Shown: in pieces, positions 18,497 through 28,160 of the stretch | How positions within the stretch are numbered: position 1 is the first letter of the stretch | How the letters are laid out: each line of letters opens with the position of its first letter | NCBI RefSeq assembly: GCF_029392895.1 | Contig: NZ_CP114200.1 | Coordinates: forward strand, 6,950,501 to 7,014,500 | Source: Streptomyces sp. 71268 | GTDB lineage: Bacteria > Actinomycetota > Actinomycetes > Streptomycetales > Streptomycetaceae | DNA: 64,000 bases | Direction of reading: 5' to 3' | Position numbers and translations under genes: made by a program | Notes under the pieces: generated by a model | Database searches by the model: none | The model's input: the letters and a program-made list of their open reading frames with translations, nothing else | What the model was told of the DNA's origin: nothing

Positions 18497-18525
18497 CCCC
18501 CGGACACCCACACCGTGTCCGGGGG
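18497..18525. terminator. Terminator between protease and inhibitor genes
   Basis: An 11-bp perfect GC-rich stem (18497-18507 with 18515-18525) and a 7-base loop lie about 90 bases beyond the protease stop and 140 before the stop of the converging inhibitor gene. Confidence 0.75.
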
Positions 18526-18663
18526 CCGTTCGTGCGCGCGGTGCTCAACCGCGTCAGCCCGACGCACCCGTGGCGCCGCCCGGCGGGCCGGGGCGACCGC
18601 GGGTCGCGGCCGGCGGGCGGATCGCGCTCAGTGGGCGGATCGCGCTCGGCGCGCGAGCCGGTC

Positions 18664-19095
18664 TCAGAAGTGGAAGACCGTGCCGCGCGCGGCCTGCTGG
18701 AGGCAGGAGTTGCCGAAGGTGTGCGAGAAGGAGACGTTCCGCCCCTCCCACACGCCCTGCGCCACGACGGTGACCGGGTCGTACTCGCGGGTGCAGAAGG
18801 ACCCCTCGGCCGACTCGGTCATGTGCGCGAAGTCAGCGCCGGTGACACCCAGCTCGGCGCAGGCGGCGGTCGGCGCCGGGTGGCTGCCCCCCGCCTTGGG
18901 CTGACAGGTCAGGGTCACGGCGCGGGTGGCGACGGCCGTGGCGTCCTCACCCGGCGCGACCGAGAGCACCAGGGACGAGGGCGGGTACAGCGAGGTGGTG
19001 CCCGCGGGCGCGGCGTGCGCCGTCCCGACGGTGGTGGCCAGGCAGCCGATGCTCAGCGCCGCGGCCAGTGCGAATCCCCCAGCGATCTTCCGCAT
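18664..19095 (-). CDS. Subtilisin-inhibitor-like secreted protein (SSI family, I16), P1 Arg
   Basis: A 143-residue protein: signal peptide 1-28 (ending TAHA) and a 115-residue SSI domain. The four disulfide cysteines are at 64, 79, 101 and 131. The reactive loop CTREYDPV aligns with CPMVYDPV of the classic SSI, placing Arg103 at P1 and Glu at P1', so the target preference should be trypsin-like rather than the Met-directed subtilisin type. The ATG follows an AAGGGAG site; upstream in-frame codons are not signal-like. It converges with a streptogrisin-type protease gene. Confidence 0.92.
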   Translation of the reverse strand: MRKIAGGFALAAALSIGCLATTVGTAHAAPAGTTSLYPPSSLVLSVAPGEDATAVATRAVTLTCQPKAGGSHPAPTAACAELGVTGADFAHMTESAEGSFCTREYDPVTVVAQGVWEGRNVSFSHTFGNSCLQQAARGTVFHF

Positions 19096-19365
19096 GTCGA
19101 ACACTCCCTTGTTCGAGGTGGCAGATACGGACCGGAGTCTTACGGACGCATGCGGTGATCGCACGCGCGATGACTCGCTTCCGGTCACCACTCGTAATCG
19201 AACGGTGGCTTATCGTGGCGTTACGGCTGGATGCGCCGGGGCGTGGTCGCGACGCGGGGACCTGGGGCGCGTCGGTGCGCCCGAGTCGGTTCGGCGCGCG
19301 GCGCGCGCCGTGGGGGTTCGAAAGCCGGCGGGCGCGGATCGGCCGGAACGCATCGCTCTCATGCT

Positions 19366-19559
19366 CGCCTGTCATGGATGGACAGGCGCACGCCGTTGAT
19401 TGTCCTCTCAATCAAGGTCGATTGTTCGTTGAACCTTGGAACTGAAGGCTGTGTGAGCGGAATCTCAGCGATCGGCCCGAGTGTGACGCTCGCCGGACGC
19501 TATGCGGCTTTTGTCCGGCTTTTTATTTCACGCGCGTTACGTAAGCGTGAAATAAAGCC
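19366..19559 (+). promoter_or_regulatory. Cluster of inverted repeats upstream of the ABC transporter operon
   Basis: In the 597-base gap between the inhibitor gene and the ABC operon there are four dyads: CGCCTGTC/GACAGGCG (19366-19388), TTGATTG/CAATCAA (19396-19415), CAAGGT/ACCTTG (19413-19438) and a long AT-rich one, 19518-19559, whose arms share TTATTTCACGC and enclose the palindrome TTACGTAA. The region is markedly AT-rich for this genome. It could hold operators or a structured leader; nothing here matches a riboswitch I know. Confidence 0.4.
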
Positions 19560-19691
19560 GCCTCCGTGAAATGTTTTCTTCGTCGTTTATGAGCCATCGA
19601 AAGAGATGATTTGCCACTGCATCGAGCCGTCGTTCTAATGGTCGCGAACCGGCTGCGGGCGATCCCCGCTGAGATTCAGGAGAAGGGCAGC

Positions 19692-19715
19692 GATGGCCGA
19701 AGTGATGGCCGAAGT
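19692..19715 (+). repeat. 12-bp direct duplication covering the start codon
   Basis: GATGGCCGAAGT occurs twice in tandem, giving the N-terminus MAEVMAEV and two in-frame ATG codons for the permease. Confidence 0.95.
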
Positions 19716-20661
19716 GAAGTCCAGTGGGCCCGCGGGCCCACTCGCCACCGCCGCCCGCGCGCTGCGCCGCGACCGGGTCGGGATGGCCGCCCTCGGTGTC
19801 GTGCTGCTGTGTGCCGCGCTCGCTGTCTGCGCGCCCCTGATCGCCGCGCTCTACGGCAAGAACCCCACCGAGCACTACGGTCAGAACGACCCTGACCTGC
19901 TCAGTCCCGAAGGTCTTCCGGTCCGGCCCAACGGCGGCATCTCCGCCGACTTCTGGTTCGGACTCGAACCGGGGCTCGGCCGCGACGTGCTGACCCAGTT
20001 GCTCTACGGCATGCGCACCTCGCTGCTCATCGCCCTCGCCTCGGTCGCCGTCATCGCCGTCACCGGCATCGTGCTCGGGGTGACCGCCGGTTATCTGAGC
20101 GGAATCACGGACCGGGTATTCAGCTTTATCTGCAATGTGCTACTCGCATTCCCCACGCTCTTGCTTCTGCTCGCCCTCAGCCCCATCATCCAGACCCGAT
20201 TCGTCTCACCCGGCGAAAACGAACCCGCCTGGATGCAGTTCGCCGTCCTCATCGCGGTCTTCTCCGCCTTTGGCTGGGTGCCGCTGGCCATGGTGCTGCG
20301 GACGACCGTGCGGTCGCTGCGGGAGCGCGAGTTCATCGAGGCGGCCCGGGCGGTCGGCGCGGGGCGGCGGCACATCATCTTCCGGGAACTGCTGCCCAAC
20401 GTCTGGGCCCCGGTGCTGGTGCACGTCACGCTCGCCGTGCCGGGCATCGTCACCGCCGAGGCCGCGCTGTCCTTCCTCGGCGTGGGCATCAACGAGCCGA
20501 TCCCCGACTGGGGCCGGATGATCTCGCGCGGCTCCGAGGTCTTCTACGACGACCCCACCTACATGGTCTTCCCCGGCGTCACCATCCTCGTCTTCGTCCT
20601 CGCCTTCAACCTGCTCGGAGACGCCGTGCGCGACGCCATCGACCCGCGCACGGCCCGCTGA
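19693..20661 (+). CDS. ABC transporter permease, DppC/OppC type
   Basis: A 322-residue inner-membrane protein with about six helices and the permease EAA loop EFIEAARAVGAGRRHIIFRE, which contacts the ATPase. An internal loop of about 60 residues between helices 1 and 2 (FGLEPGLGRDVLTQLLYG) is typical of DppC/OppC. The ATG at 19693 has a strong GGAGAAGG site; a second start is possible at 19705 because the first four codons are duplicated. It is first in a four-gene peptide/nickel-type importer operon. Confidence 0.9.
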   Translation: MAEVMAEVKSSGPAGPLATAARALRRDRVGMAALGVVLLCAALAVCAPLIAALYGKNPTEHYGQNDPDLLSPEGLPVRPNGGISADFWFGLEPGLGRDVLTQLLYGMRTSLLIALASVAVIAVTGIVLGVTAGYLSGITDRVFSFICNVLLAFPTLLLLLALSPIIQTRFVSPGENEPAWMQFAVLIAVFSAFGWVPLAMVLRTTVRSLREREFIEAARAVGAGRRHIIFRELLPNVWAPVLVHVTLAVPGIVTAEAALSFLGVGINEPIPDWGRMISRGSEVFYDDPTYMVFPGVTILVFVLAFNLLGDAVRDAIDPRTAR

Positions 20662-20852
20662 GCCACCGGCGCGGCGCCCCCGGCCACGACCAGGAGCGCC
20701 CGCCCGTACGGCGGACACCGACCCCGAGTGCACGCGCGGCCCGCCCCGGGCCCGCGCGCCACCAACCCCCACGCCCCACGGCACCCCCACGCCACCTTTC
20801 GTCCTCCTCTCACCAACTCGCCCCATCCGCACCTTCCGCATCGGAGTTCCGC

Positions 20853-22628
20853 ATGCTCAGCAAGCCCAGCCACCGCCCGCGCACCGTGGCCGTACCGGCC
20901 ATCGCCGTCGTCGCCGCCACGCTGCTGTGCTCCTGCTCCGCCGGCGCGGGCAAGGGCGGCGGCGACGATCCCGCGCCGAAGGAGACCGCCCCGCTCACGG
21001 CGTCCCTCGGCACCGCCAAGGACAGCACCGGCCCCGCCCCCGCGATCGACGGGGCCCGCGAGGGCGGCACCATCCACATCGCCAACCCCACCGGCTACGC
21101 GCACCTGGACCCGCAGAAGATCTACGCCGGCGAGACGTACAACACCTCGCTGCTGTGGGGCCGTCAGCTCACCCAGTACCAGGTGGTGGACGGCAAGCCC
21201 ACCCTCGTCGGCGACCTGGCCACCGACACCGGCACCCCGTCGGACGGCGGCAGGACCTGGACGTACCGCCTCAAGGACGGCATCGCCTGGGAGGACGGCA
21301 AGCCGGTCACCGCGCAGCAGGTCAAGTACGGCATCCAGCGCACCTTCGCGCCCGGCTTCGAACTCGGGCCCACCTACTGGCCGGAGTGGCTGACCGGCTC
21401 GCCCGACCGCACCGCGGCGGTCAAGAAGTACGGCGGCCCCAAGGACGGCGACCTCGACGCCATCGAGACGCCGGACGAGAAGACGATCGTCTTCCACTTC
21501 CCCGAGCCGCAGGCGGACGTGCCCTACATGGCCGCCCAGTCCTCCTCGTCGCCGGTGCGCGAGGACAAGGACACCGGCACCGGGTACGACATCAAGCCGC
21601 TGGCCACCGGCCCGTACCGGATCGTCGAGCACAAGCAGAACCAGCGCCTGACGCTGGAGCGCAACCCGCACTGGAAGCCCGAGACCGACTCCATCCGGCA
21701 CCAGTACGCCGACCGCTTCGAGTTCACCTTCGGCAAGAACGCGCTCAACACCAGCCAGGAGATCCTCGCCGGCCGTGGCGACGGCGCCTCCTCCGTCACC
21801 ACCCGGGCCGACCTGCCGCCCGAGTTGTTCCGCGAGACCGAACGCGACAAGGCCAAGGGCGAGCTCGTGGTCAGCGGCCGACAGGGCGCGTACGTCAACG
21901 ACCTGTACATCAAGAACAGCCGCGTCACCGACCCCGAGGTCCGCAAGGCCATCGCCTACCTCTTCCCGCGCCAGCAGGCCCGCCAGGTGATGGGCGGCCC
22001 GCGCGCCGGCGAGTTCGCCACCACGCTCTCCTCGCCGGCCGTGGTGGGCTGGAAGAAGTACGACCTGTTCCCCGCGCCGCCCACCGGTGACATCGCCAAG
22101 GCCAAGGAGCACCTGGCCAAGGCCAGGAAGCCGGTGACGAAGCTGACGTACGCCTACGAGAGCGACCCGGTGCAGGACCGCCTCGCCCAGGTGCTCGTCG
22201 ACGCCTTCGACAAGGTGGGCATCACGTTGGTCACCAAGCCGCTGGACCCGGCCTCCTTCACCCACCAGGTCTTCCGCGGGCCCGCCCCGTACGACCTGTG
22301 GCTGAGCACCAACTCGGTGGACTGGCCGACGCCCTCCACGCTGCTGCCCGACGGCTACCACAGCAAGCTGGACGCCCTCTCCAACGGCATCCGGTACAAC
22401 AACCCGGCCGTGGACAAGGAGTTGGAGCGGATCGAGAAGATCGGCGACGCCAAGCAGAAGGCCGCCGCCCTCATCGACCTCGAACAGGTCGTGATGAAGG
22501 ACGCCCCCGTGGTGCCGTTCCTCTACCCGCACGTCTCCCAGGTGCGCGGCAAGAACATCGGCGGCGCGTTCATCCACCCCATCTACGGAAGCATCAGCGC
22601 GGCCTGGCTCTACCGCGCCGACTCCTGA
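20853..22628 (+). CDS. Peptide-type ABC transporter substrate-binding lipoprotein (SBP family 5)
   Basis: A 591-residue secreted lipoprotein. The signal sequence ends in LLCSCSAG, with a cysteine suited to lipidation, then a 30-residue Gly/Asp linker. The rest is a DppA/OppA-type fold: GGTIHIANPTGYAHLDPQKI near the start, WTYRLKDGIAWEDGKPVTAQ and VVMKDAPVVPFLYP. It captures a peptide, nickel or opine-like ligand and delivers it to the flanking permeases. The specificity cannot be told from sequence. The ATG has a CGGAG site. Confidence 0.9.
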   Translation: MLSKPSHRPRTVAVPAIAVVAATLLCSCSAGAGKGGGDDPAPKETAPLTASLGTAKDSTGPAPAIDGAREGGTIHIANPTGYAHLDPQKIYAGETYNTSLLWGRQLTQYQVVDGKPTLVGDLATDTGTPSDGGRTWTYRLKDGIAWEDGKPVTAQQVKYGIQRTFAPGFELGPTYWPEWLTGSPDRTAAVKKYGGPKDGDLDAIETPDEKTIVFHFPEPQADVPYMAAQSSSSPVREDKDTGTGYDIKPLATGPYRIVEHKQNQRLTLERNPHWKPETDSIRHQYADRFEFTFGKNALNTSQEILAGRGDGASSVTTRADLPPELFRETERDKAKGELVVSGRQGAYVNDLYIKNSRVTDPEVRKAIAYLFPRQQARQVMGGPRAGEFATTLSSPAVVGWKKYDLFPAPPTGDIAKAKEHLAKARKPVTKLTYAYESDPVQDRLAQVLVDAFDKVGITLVTKPLDPASFTHQVFRGPAPYDLWLSTNSVDWPTPSTLLPDGYHSKLDALSNGIRYNNPAVDKELERIEKIGDAKQKAAALIDLEQVVMKDAPVVPFLYPHVSQVRGKNIGGAFIHPIYGSISAAWLYRADS

Positions 22629-22646
22629 TCCCGGGACCCACACTCC

Positions 22647-23639
22647 ATGCTCAGCTACGTCCTCCGACGGGCCCTCCAGGCGGCGGCGGTACTCCTGGCG
22701 ATCACCGCCGCCGCCTTCGGGCTCTTCTACGCGGCGCCGTCCGACCCGGCGCTCATCGCCTGCGGGCCCAAGTGCGACACCGCCCAGGTCGAGGCCGTGC
22801 GCCACAGCATGGGCCTGGACCGACCCATGGTGGCGCAGTACGTCGACTACCTCGGCGGCCTGGTCACCGGGCGCACCATCAACGACGTGGACGGCACGCC
22901 CATCGAGTGCGGCGCGCCCTGCCTCGGCTACTCGTACACCCTGCACCAGCCGGTCACCGAGGCCATCGCCGACCACTTGCCGGTCACCCTGTCGCTCGCC
23001 GTCGGCGCGCTCGCGGTGATCGTGGTGCTCGGCGTCGGCACCGGCCTGGTCTCCGCGCTGCGCCGGGGCAGCCGCACCGACCGGATGCTGTCCGCCTTCA
23101 CCCTCGTCGGCGCCAGCGTGCAGATCTACTTCCTCGGCTACGCGTTGCAGTACCTGCTCGTGTACAGCACCGACCTCTTCCCGCTGCCCGGTTACGTTCC
23201 GCTGGCCGACGACCCGGGTGGCTGGGCCGCCGGGCTGCTGCTGCCGTGGCTGGTCCTCGGGTTCGTCAACGCGGCCGTCTTCGCCCGGCTCTCGCGCGCC
23301 CAACTCCTTGAGGTCATGCACGAGGGCTACGTGCGCACCGCGCGCGGCAAGGGGCTCAGCGCGCGCCGCGCCCACCTGAAGTACACGGCGCGCGGCGCGG
23401 CCCCGCCGCTGGTGCAGTTGCTCGGCCTGGAGGCGGGCGCGCTGTTCGGCGGCGCGTTCATCACCGAGACCGTCTTCGGCCTCGGCGGGGTCGGCAAGCT
23501 GGCCGTGGACGCGGTGGTCGGCAACGACCTGCCGACCGTGGTGGGCACCGTGTTGCTGGCCGCGCTGTGCGTGGTCGTCTTCGTCGCCGTCGCCGACCTC
23601 GTCGTCGCCTGGCTCGACCCCCGGGTGCGGCTCGCATGA
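22647..23639 (+). CDS. ABC transporter permease, DppB/OppB type
   Basis: A 330-residue inner-membrane protein beginning with the DppB-type N-terminal helix ([19 protein letters not shown]) and ending with an EAA-like loop [20 protein letters not shown] and the C-terminal helix. It has a Cys-containing insertion ([20 protein letters not shown]) in the first periplasmic loop that is common in actinobacterial members. It starts 18 bases after the binding-protein gene and its stop overlaps a possible ATG of the ATPase gene, so all four genes are one transcription unit. Confidence 0.9.
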   Translation: MLSYVLRRALQAAAVLLAITAAAFGLFYAAPSDPALIACGPKCDTAQVEAVRHSMGLDRPMVAQYVDYLGGLVTGRTINDVDGTPIECGAPCLGYSYTLHQPVTEAIADHLPVTLSLAVGALAVIVVLGVGTGLVSALRRGSRTDRMLSAFTLVGASVQIYFLGYALQYLLVYSTDLFPLPGYVPLADDPGGWAAGLLLPWLVLGFVNAAVFARLSRAQLLEVMHEGYVRTARGKGLSARRAHLKYTARGAAPPLVQLLGLEAGALFGGAFITETVFGLGGVGKLAVDAVVGNDLPTVVGTVLLAALCVVVFVAVADLVVAWLDPRVRLA

Positions 23640-23689
23640 CCGCCACCGCCGCCCGGCGGCCAGACCGCCCGCCCCGAGAGGAAGCCCCC

Positions 23690-25474
<1,785 letters not shown>

Positions 25475-25493
25475 CCGGCGCCGCGCCGTGGCG

Positions 25494-25520
25494 CGGGCGC
25501 CCCGACGGTCGGGGCGCCCG
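25494..25520. terminator. Terminator between ABC operon and ridA-like gene
   Basis: A near-perfect palindrome with a GGGCGCCCC-type stem lies 20 bases after the ATPase stop and just before the stop of the converging gene. Confidence 0.7.
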
Positions 25521-25542
25521 GCCGCCGGGCCCCGGCCGCCGC

Positions 25543-25941
25543 TCAGGCGCGGAGCACGGCCAGCGCGTCGACCTCGACCAGCAACTCGGGCCGGATCAGC
25601 CCGGCGACCTGGACGGCCGAGCTGGCCGGGGGCCGCGCGGTGTCCACGTACGCGTCGCGGGCGGCGCGCACGGCCGGCAGGTGGGCGACGTCGGTGACGT
25701 AGAAGGTCAGCTTCACCACGTCGGCGAAGGTCGCGCCGGCCGACTCCAGGCAGCGCTGGAGGTTCGCGAACACCTGACGGGCCTGCGCCTCGGGGTCGTC
25801 GCGGCCCACCAGTTCGCCCTGGGCGTCCACGGCTATCTGCCCGGAGACGGCCACGAGCGTGCCCGTGCCGATGACGACGTGGCTGAAGCCGTTGCCCGGC
25901 GCGACGCCGTCCGGTGCGCTGATGTGCTGGTGCTCGGCCAT
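25543..25941 (-). CDS. RidA/YjgF-family protein lacking the catalytic arginine
   Basis: A 132-residue trimer-forming fold protein covering the whole family (VAVSGQIAVDAQGELV, QARQVFANLQRCLESAGATF, DVVKLTFYVTD, LLVEVDALAV). Classical RidA hydrolyses enamine/imine intermediates using an Arg in PARSCVEVARL; the aligned segment here is PASSAVQVAGL, with Ser107 in its place. That suggests one of the non-deaminase Rid subfamilies. It is divergently placed neither to an amino acid operon nor to a PLP enzyme, so context does not help. Confidence 0.85.
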   Translation of the reverse strand: MAEHQHISAPDGVAPGNGFSHVVIGTGTLVAVSGQIAVDAQGELVGRDDPEAQARQVFANLQRCLESAGATFADVVKLTFYVTDVAHLPAVRAARDAYVDTARPPASSAVQVAGLIRPELLVEVDALAVLRA

Positions 25942-25989
25942 GGGACTCCTCGCGGTGCGGGTGGTGCGGCTGCTGCCGCCGACCCGTTT

Positions 25990-27018
25990 CTACAACAGCG
26001 CGAGCTGCGTCCCGGCGGCCGGGTCAGGTGGGGCGGGCGCCGCCGGCGGCCGGGGGAGCGCGCGGGCCGCGCCGGGGCCAGCCGGGCCGATGCCGTACTC
26101 GGTGGCCAGCTCGTGCACCTGACGGGTGATCCGGCGCTGGTACCACGTCGGCGCGTACGCCCCGTTCGCGTACAGCGCGTCGTAGCGCCGGCGCAGCCGG
26201 GGGTGGTGCTGGTCGAGCCAGGCGAGGAACCACTCGCGGGCGCCCGGTCGCAGGTGCAGCACCAGCGGTGTGACCGAGGTCGCCCCGGCCGCGGCGATGG
26301 CCGCCACCGTGCGGCGGAGCTGCTCGGGCGCGTCCCCCAGGTACGGGATGACCGGGGCCATCAGGACGCCGCAGGCTATGCCGTGGTCGGTCAGGGTGCG
26401 CACGGTGTCGAGCCGCCGCTCGGGCGAGGGCGTGCCGGGCTCGACGGTGCGCCACAGCTCGGGGTCGGTGAAGCCGACCGACATCGACACGCCCACGTCG
26501 CTACGGGCCGCCGCGGCCCGCAACAGCTCCAGGTCGCGCAGGATCAGCGTGCCCTTGGTGAGGATCGAGAAGGGGTTGGACCGCTCGACGAGGGCGGACA
26601 GGATGCCGGGCATCAACCGGTATCGACCCTCCGCGCGCTGGTAGCAGTCGACGTTGGTGCCCATCGCGATGTGCTCGCCGGTCCAGCTCCGCGCGGCCAA
26701 CTCGCGGCGCAGCACCTCGGGCGCGTTGACCTTCACCACGATCTGCGAGTCGAAACCGATGCCGGTGTCCAGGTCGAGATAGCTGTGCGTCTTGCGCGCG
26801 AAGCAGTACACACACGCGTGTGAGCAGCCGCGATAGGGGTTGACGGTCCACTCGAACGGCATCCGGGACGCCCCTGGCACCCGGTTGACCAGCGAGCGGG
26901 CCCGCACCTCGTGGAAGGTGATGCCGCGGAACTCGGGGGTGTCGAAGGTGCGCGTCACGCTGGCCGTGCCGAACAGCGCGGGTGCCGACTTCTCCTCCGC
27001 CAGGGTCTCCCAGCGCAT
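25990..27018 (-). CDS. Radical SAM protein, Rv2578c family
   Basis: A 342-residue enzyme. The iron-sulfur motif CxxxCxxC is at Cys65, Cys69 and Cys72 (GCSHACVYC), and NPYRGC and FSILTKGTLILRD are typical of the SplB-related Rv2578c group. The C-terminal 120 residues hold the family extension with a Trp/Tyr-rich stretch (YANGAYAPTWYQRR). It probably uses S-adenosylmethionine to make a 5'-deoxyadenosyl radical, perhaps for nucleic-acid repair; this is inferred from the related spore photoproduct lyase. The ATG at 27018 follows AGGAGG; a GTG two codons upstream overlaps that site. Confidence 0.88.
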   Translation of the reverse strand: MRWETLAEEKSAPALFGTASVTRTFDTPEFRGITFHEVRARSLVNRVPGASRMPFEWTVNPYRGCSHACVYCFARKTHSYLDLDTGIGFDSQIVVKVNAPEVLRRELAARSWTGEHIAMGTNVDCYQRAEGRYRLMPGILSALVERSNPFSILTKGTLILRDLELLRAAAARSDVGVSMSVGFTDPELWRTVEPGTPSPERRLDTVRTLTDHGIACGVLMAPVIPYLGDAPEQLRRTVAAIAAAGATSVTPLVLHLRPGAREWFLAWLDQHHPRLRRRYDALYANGAYAPTWYQRRITRQVHELATEYGIGPAGPGAARALPRPPAAPAPPDPAAGTQLALL

Positions 27019-27163
27019 GTGCACCTCCTCGGTCGTACGCCCTGCCTAATAGAACATACGTGCTATCCGGAGGGTGTCAACCTCCGATTTGGGCGGATGC
27101 CGGGAAGGTGGTTGGCTTGCCGATCACGCACGACAGCACGCGCACAGGACCGGAGGAACAGCG

Positions 27164-27607
27164 ATGGCGCAGGTCGAGGCCACCACGGAGCGGATCATCA
27201 GGGCGGGCGCCGAGGACGTGTTCGATGCGCTCGCCGACTACAGCGGCACCCGGAAGCGGGTCATGCCCGAGCAGTTCAGCGAGTACGAGGTACGCGAGGG
27301 CGGCGACGGCGAGGGCACCCTGGTCCACTGGAAGCTCCAGGCGACCAGCAAGCGGGTGCGCGACTGCCTCCTTGAGGTGACCGAGCCCACCGACGGCCAG
27401 CTCGTCGAGAAGGACCGGAACTCCACGATGGTCACCACGTGGATCGTGACGCCCGCGGGCGAGGGCGCCTCGCGCGTCGTGGTCACCTCCACCTGGACCG
27501 GCGCCGGTGGCATCGGCGGCTTCTTCGAGAAGACCTTCGCCCCCAAGGGGCTCGGCCGCATCTACGACGCCCTGCTGACCCGCCTCGCCGCGGAGCTGGA
27601 GAAGTGA
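27164..27607 (+). CDS. SRPBCC (START-like) family protein
   Basis: A 147-residue single-domain protein of the Bet v1/START-like superfamily: opening strand VEATTERIIRAGAEDVFDAL, a mid segment GEGTLVHWKLQAT and the long C-terminal helix RIYDALLTRLAAELEK. The fold has a hydrophobic cavity for lipid-like ligands. It has a strong GGAGGAA site and stands alone between divergent radical SAM and a terminator. No specific ligand or pathway can be assigned. Confidence 0.8.
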   Translation: MAQVEATTERIIRAGAEDVFDALADYSGTRKRVMPEQFSEYEVREGGDGEGTLVHWKLQATSKRVRDCLLEVTEPTDGQLVEKDRNSTMVTTWIVTPAGEGASRVVVTSTWTGAGGIGGFFEKTFAPKGLGRIYDALLTRLAAELEK

Positions 27608-28160
27608 CCCGCTGACCGGCCGACGGCAGCGGAGCTGACGGGGCGACGCCGGGCGCGCCCCGTCGGCGGCACGGCACGCGCCGCACGGCGCCGCGCCCCC
27701 TACGCCCGGCCCGTCGGCGGGGCCACCCGTCCGGCCCCGCCGGGCCGCCTCGCGGCCCGCGCCTCCCGCGTCCGCCCCGGCGGGCGTCATCCGCGCGACC
27801 CGGCGCCCTGCGCCCGGCCCGCCCCGAGCCTCCCGCCCGGCCTCGCCTGACCCGCCACGTACGGCCGGGAGGCGCGTACGCCCGGGAGAGGCGCCCGCCC
27901 GGAGGCGTCAGCCCGCCCCGGAGCCGACCCCGAGCGCGCGCGGTGTCCGCTCACCGGAACGAGTGGACTTGTCGGCGCCGTGCCGGCCCCGCCCGCCCCC
28001 GTCGTGGGCGGTGAAACCCCTGATGGGCGCGTGACAGGCGCCTCAAACAAGGGAGTTGGGGCCCGCCGGCGCCATGTTTCAGGGATTCGTCGCGGTTGCT
28101 CGCGGTTGTCGCGTAATGCGAGAAATGGTCGCGGTGTAGACGTGACGACGGGAGCGGTAC
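27608..28160. other. Intergenic region with terminator and MFS promoter region
   Basis: No convincing gene. A 9-bp stem (27637-27645 with 27656-27664) 30 bases after the SRPBCC stop is a likely terminator. Directly before the MFS gene, at about 28086-28115, the 9-mer TCGCGGTTG occurs twice followed by a third partial copy, a possible binding site. Confidence 0.45.
27637..27664 (+). terminator. Terminator after SRPBCC gene
   Basis: GACGGGGCG pairs perfectly with CGCCCCGTC around a 10-base loop, 29 bases past the stop codon. Confidence 0.55.

Noticed and set aside
19606..19638. Ten-codon frame with two Cys between the dyads and the ABC permease gene, considered as a leader peptide.
   Set aside because: Too short, no match to the known His-Ile-Asp/Arg-Val pattern, and only chance-level support.
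19096..19692. Search for a known riboswitch upstream of the ABC operon.
   Set aside because: The dyads do not reproduce the conserved core of any riboswitch class I can recall.
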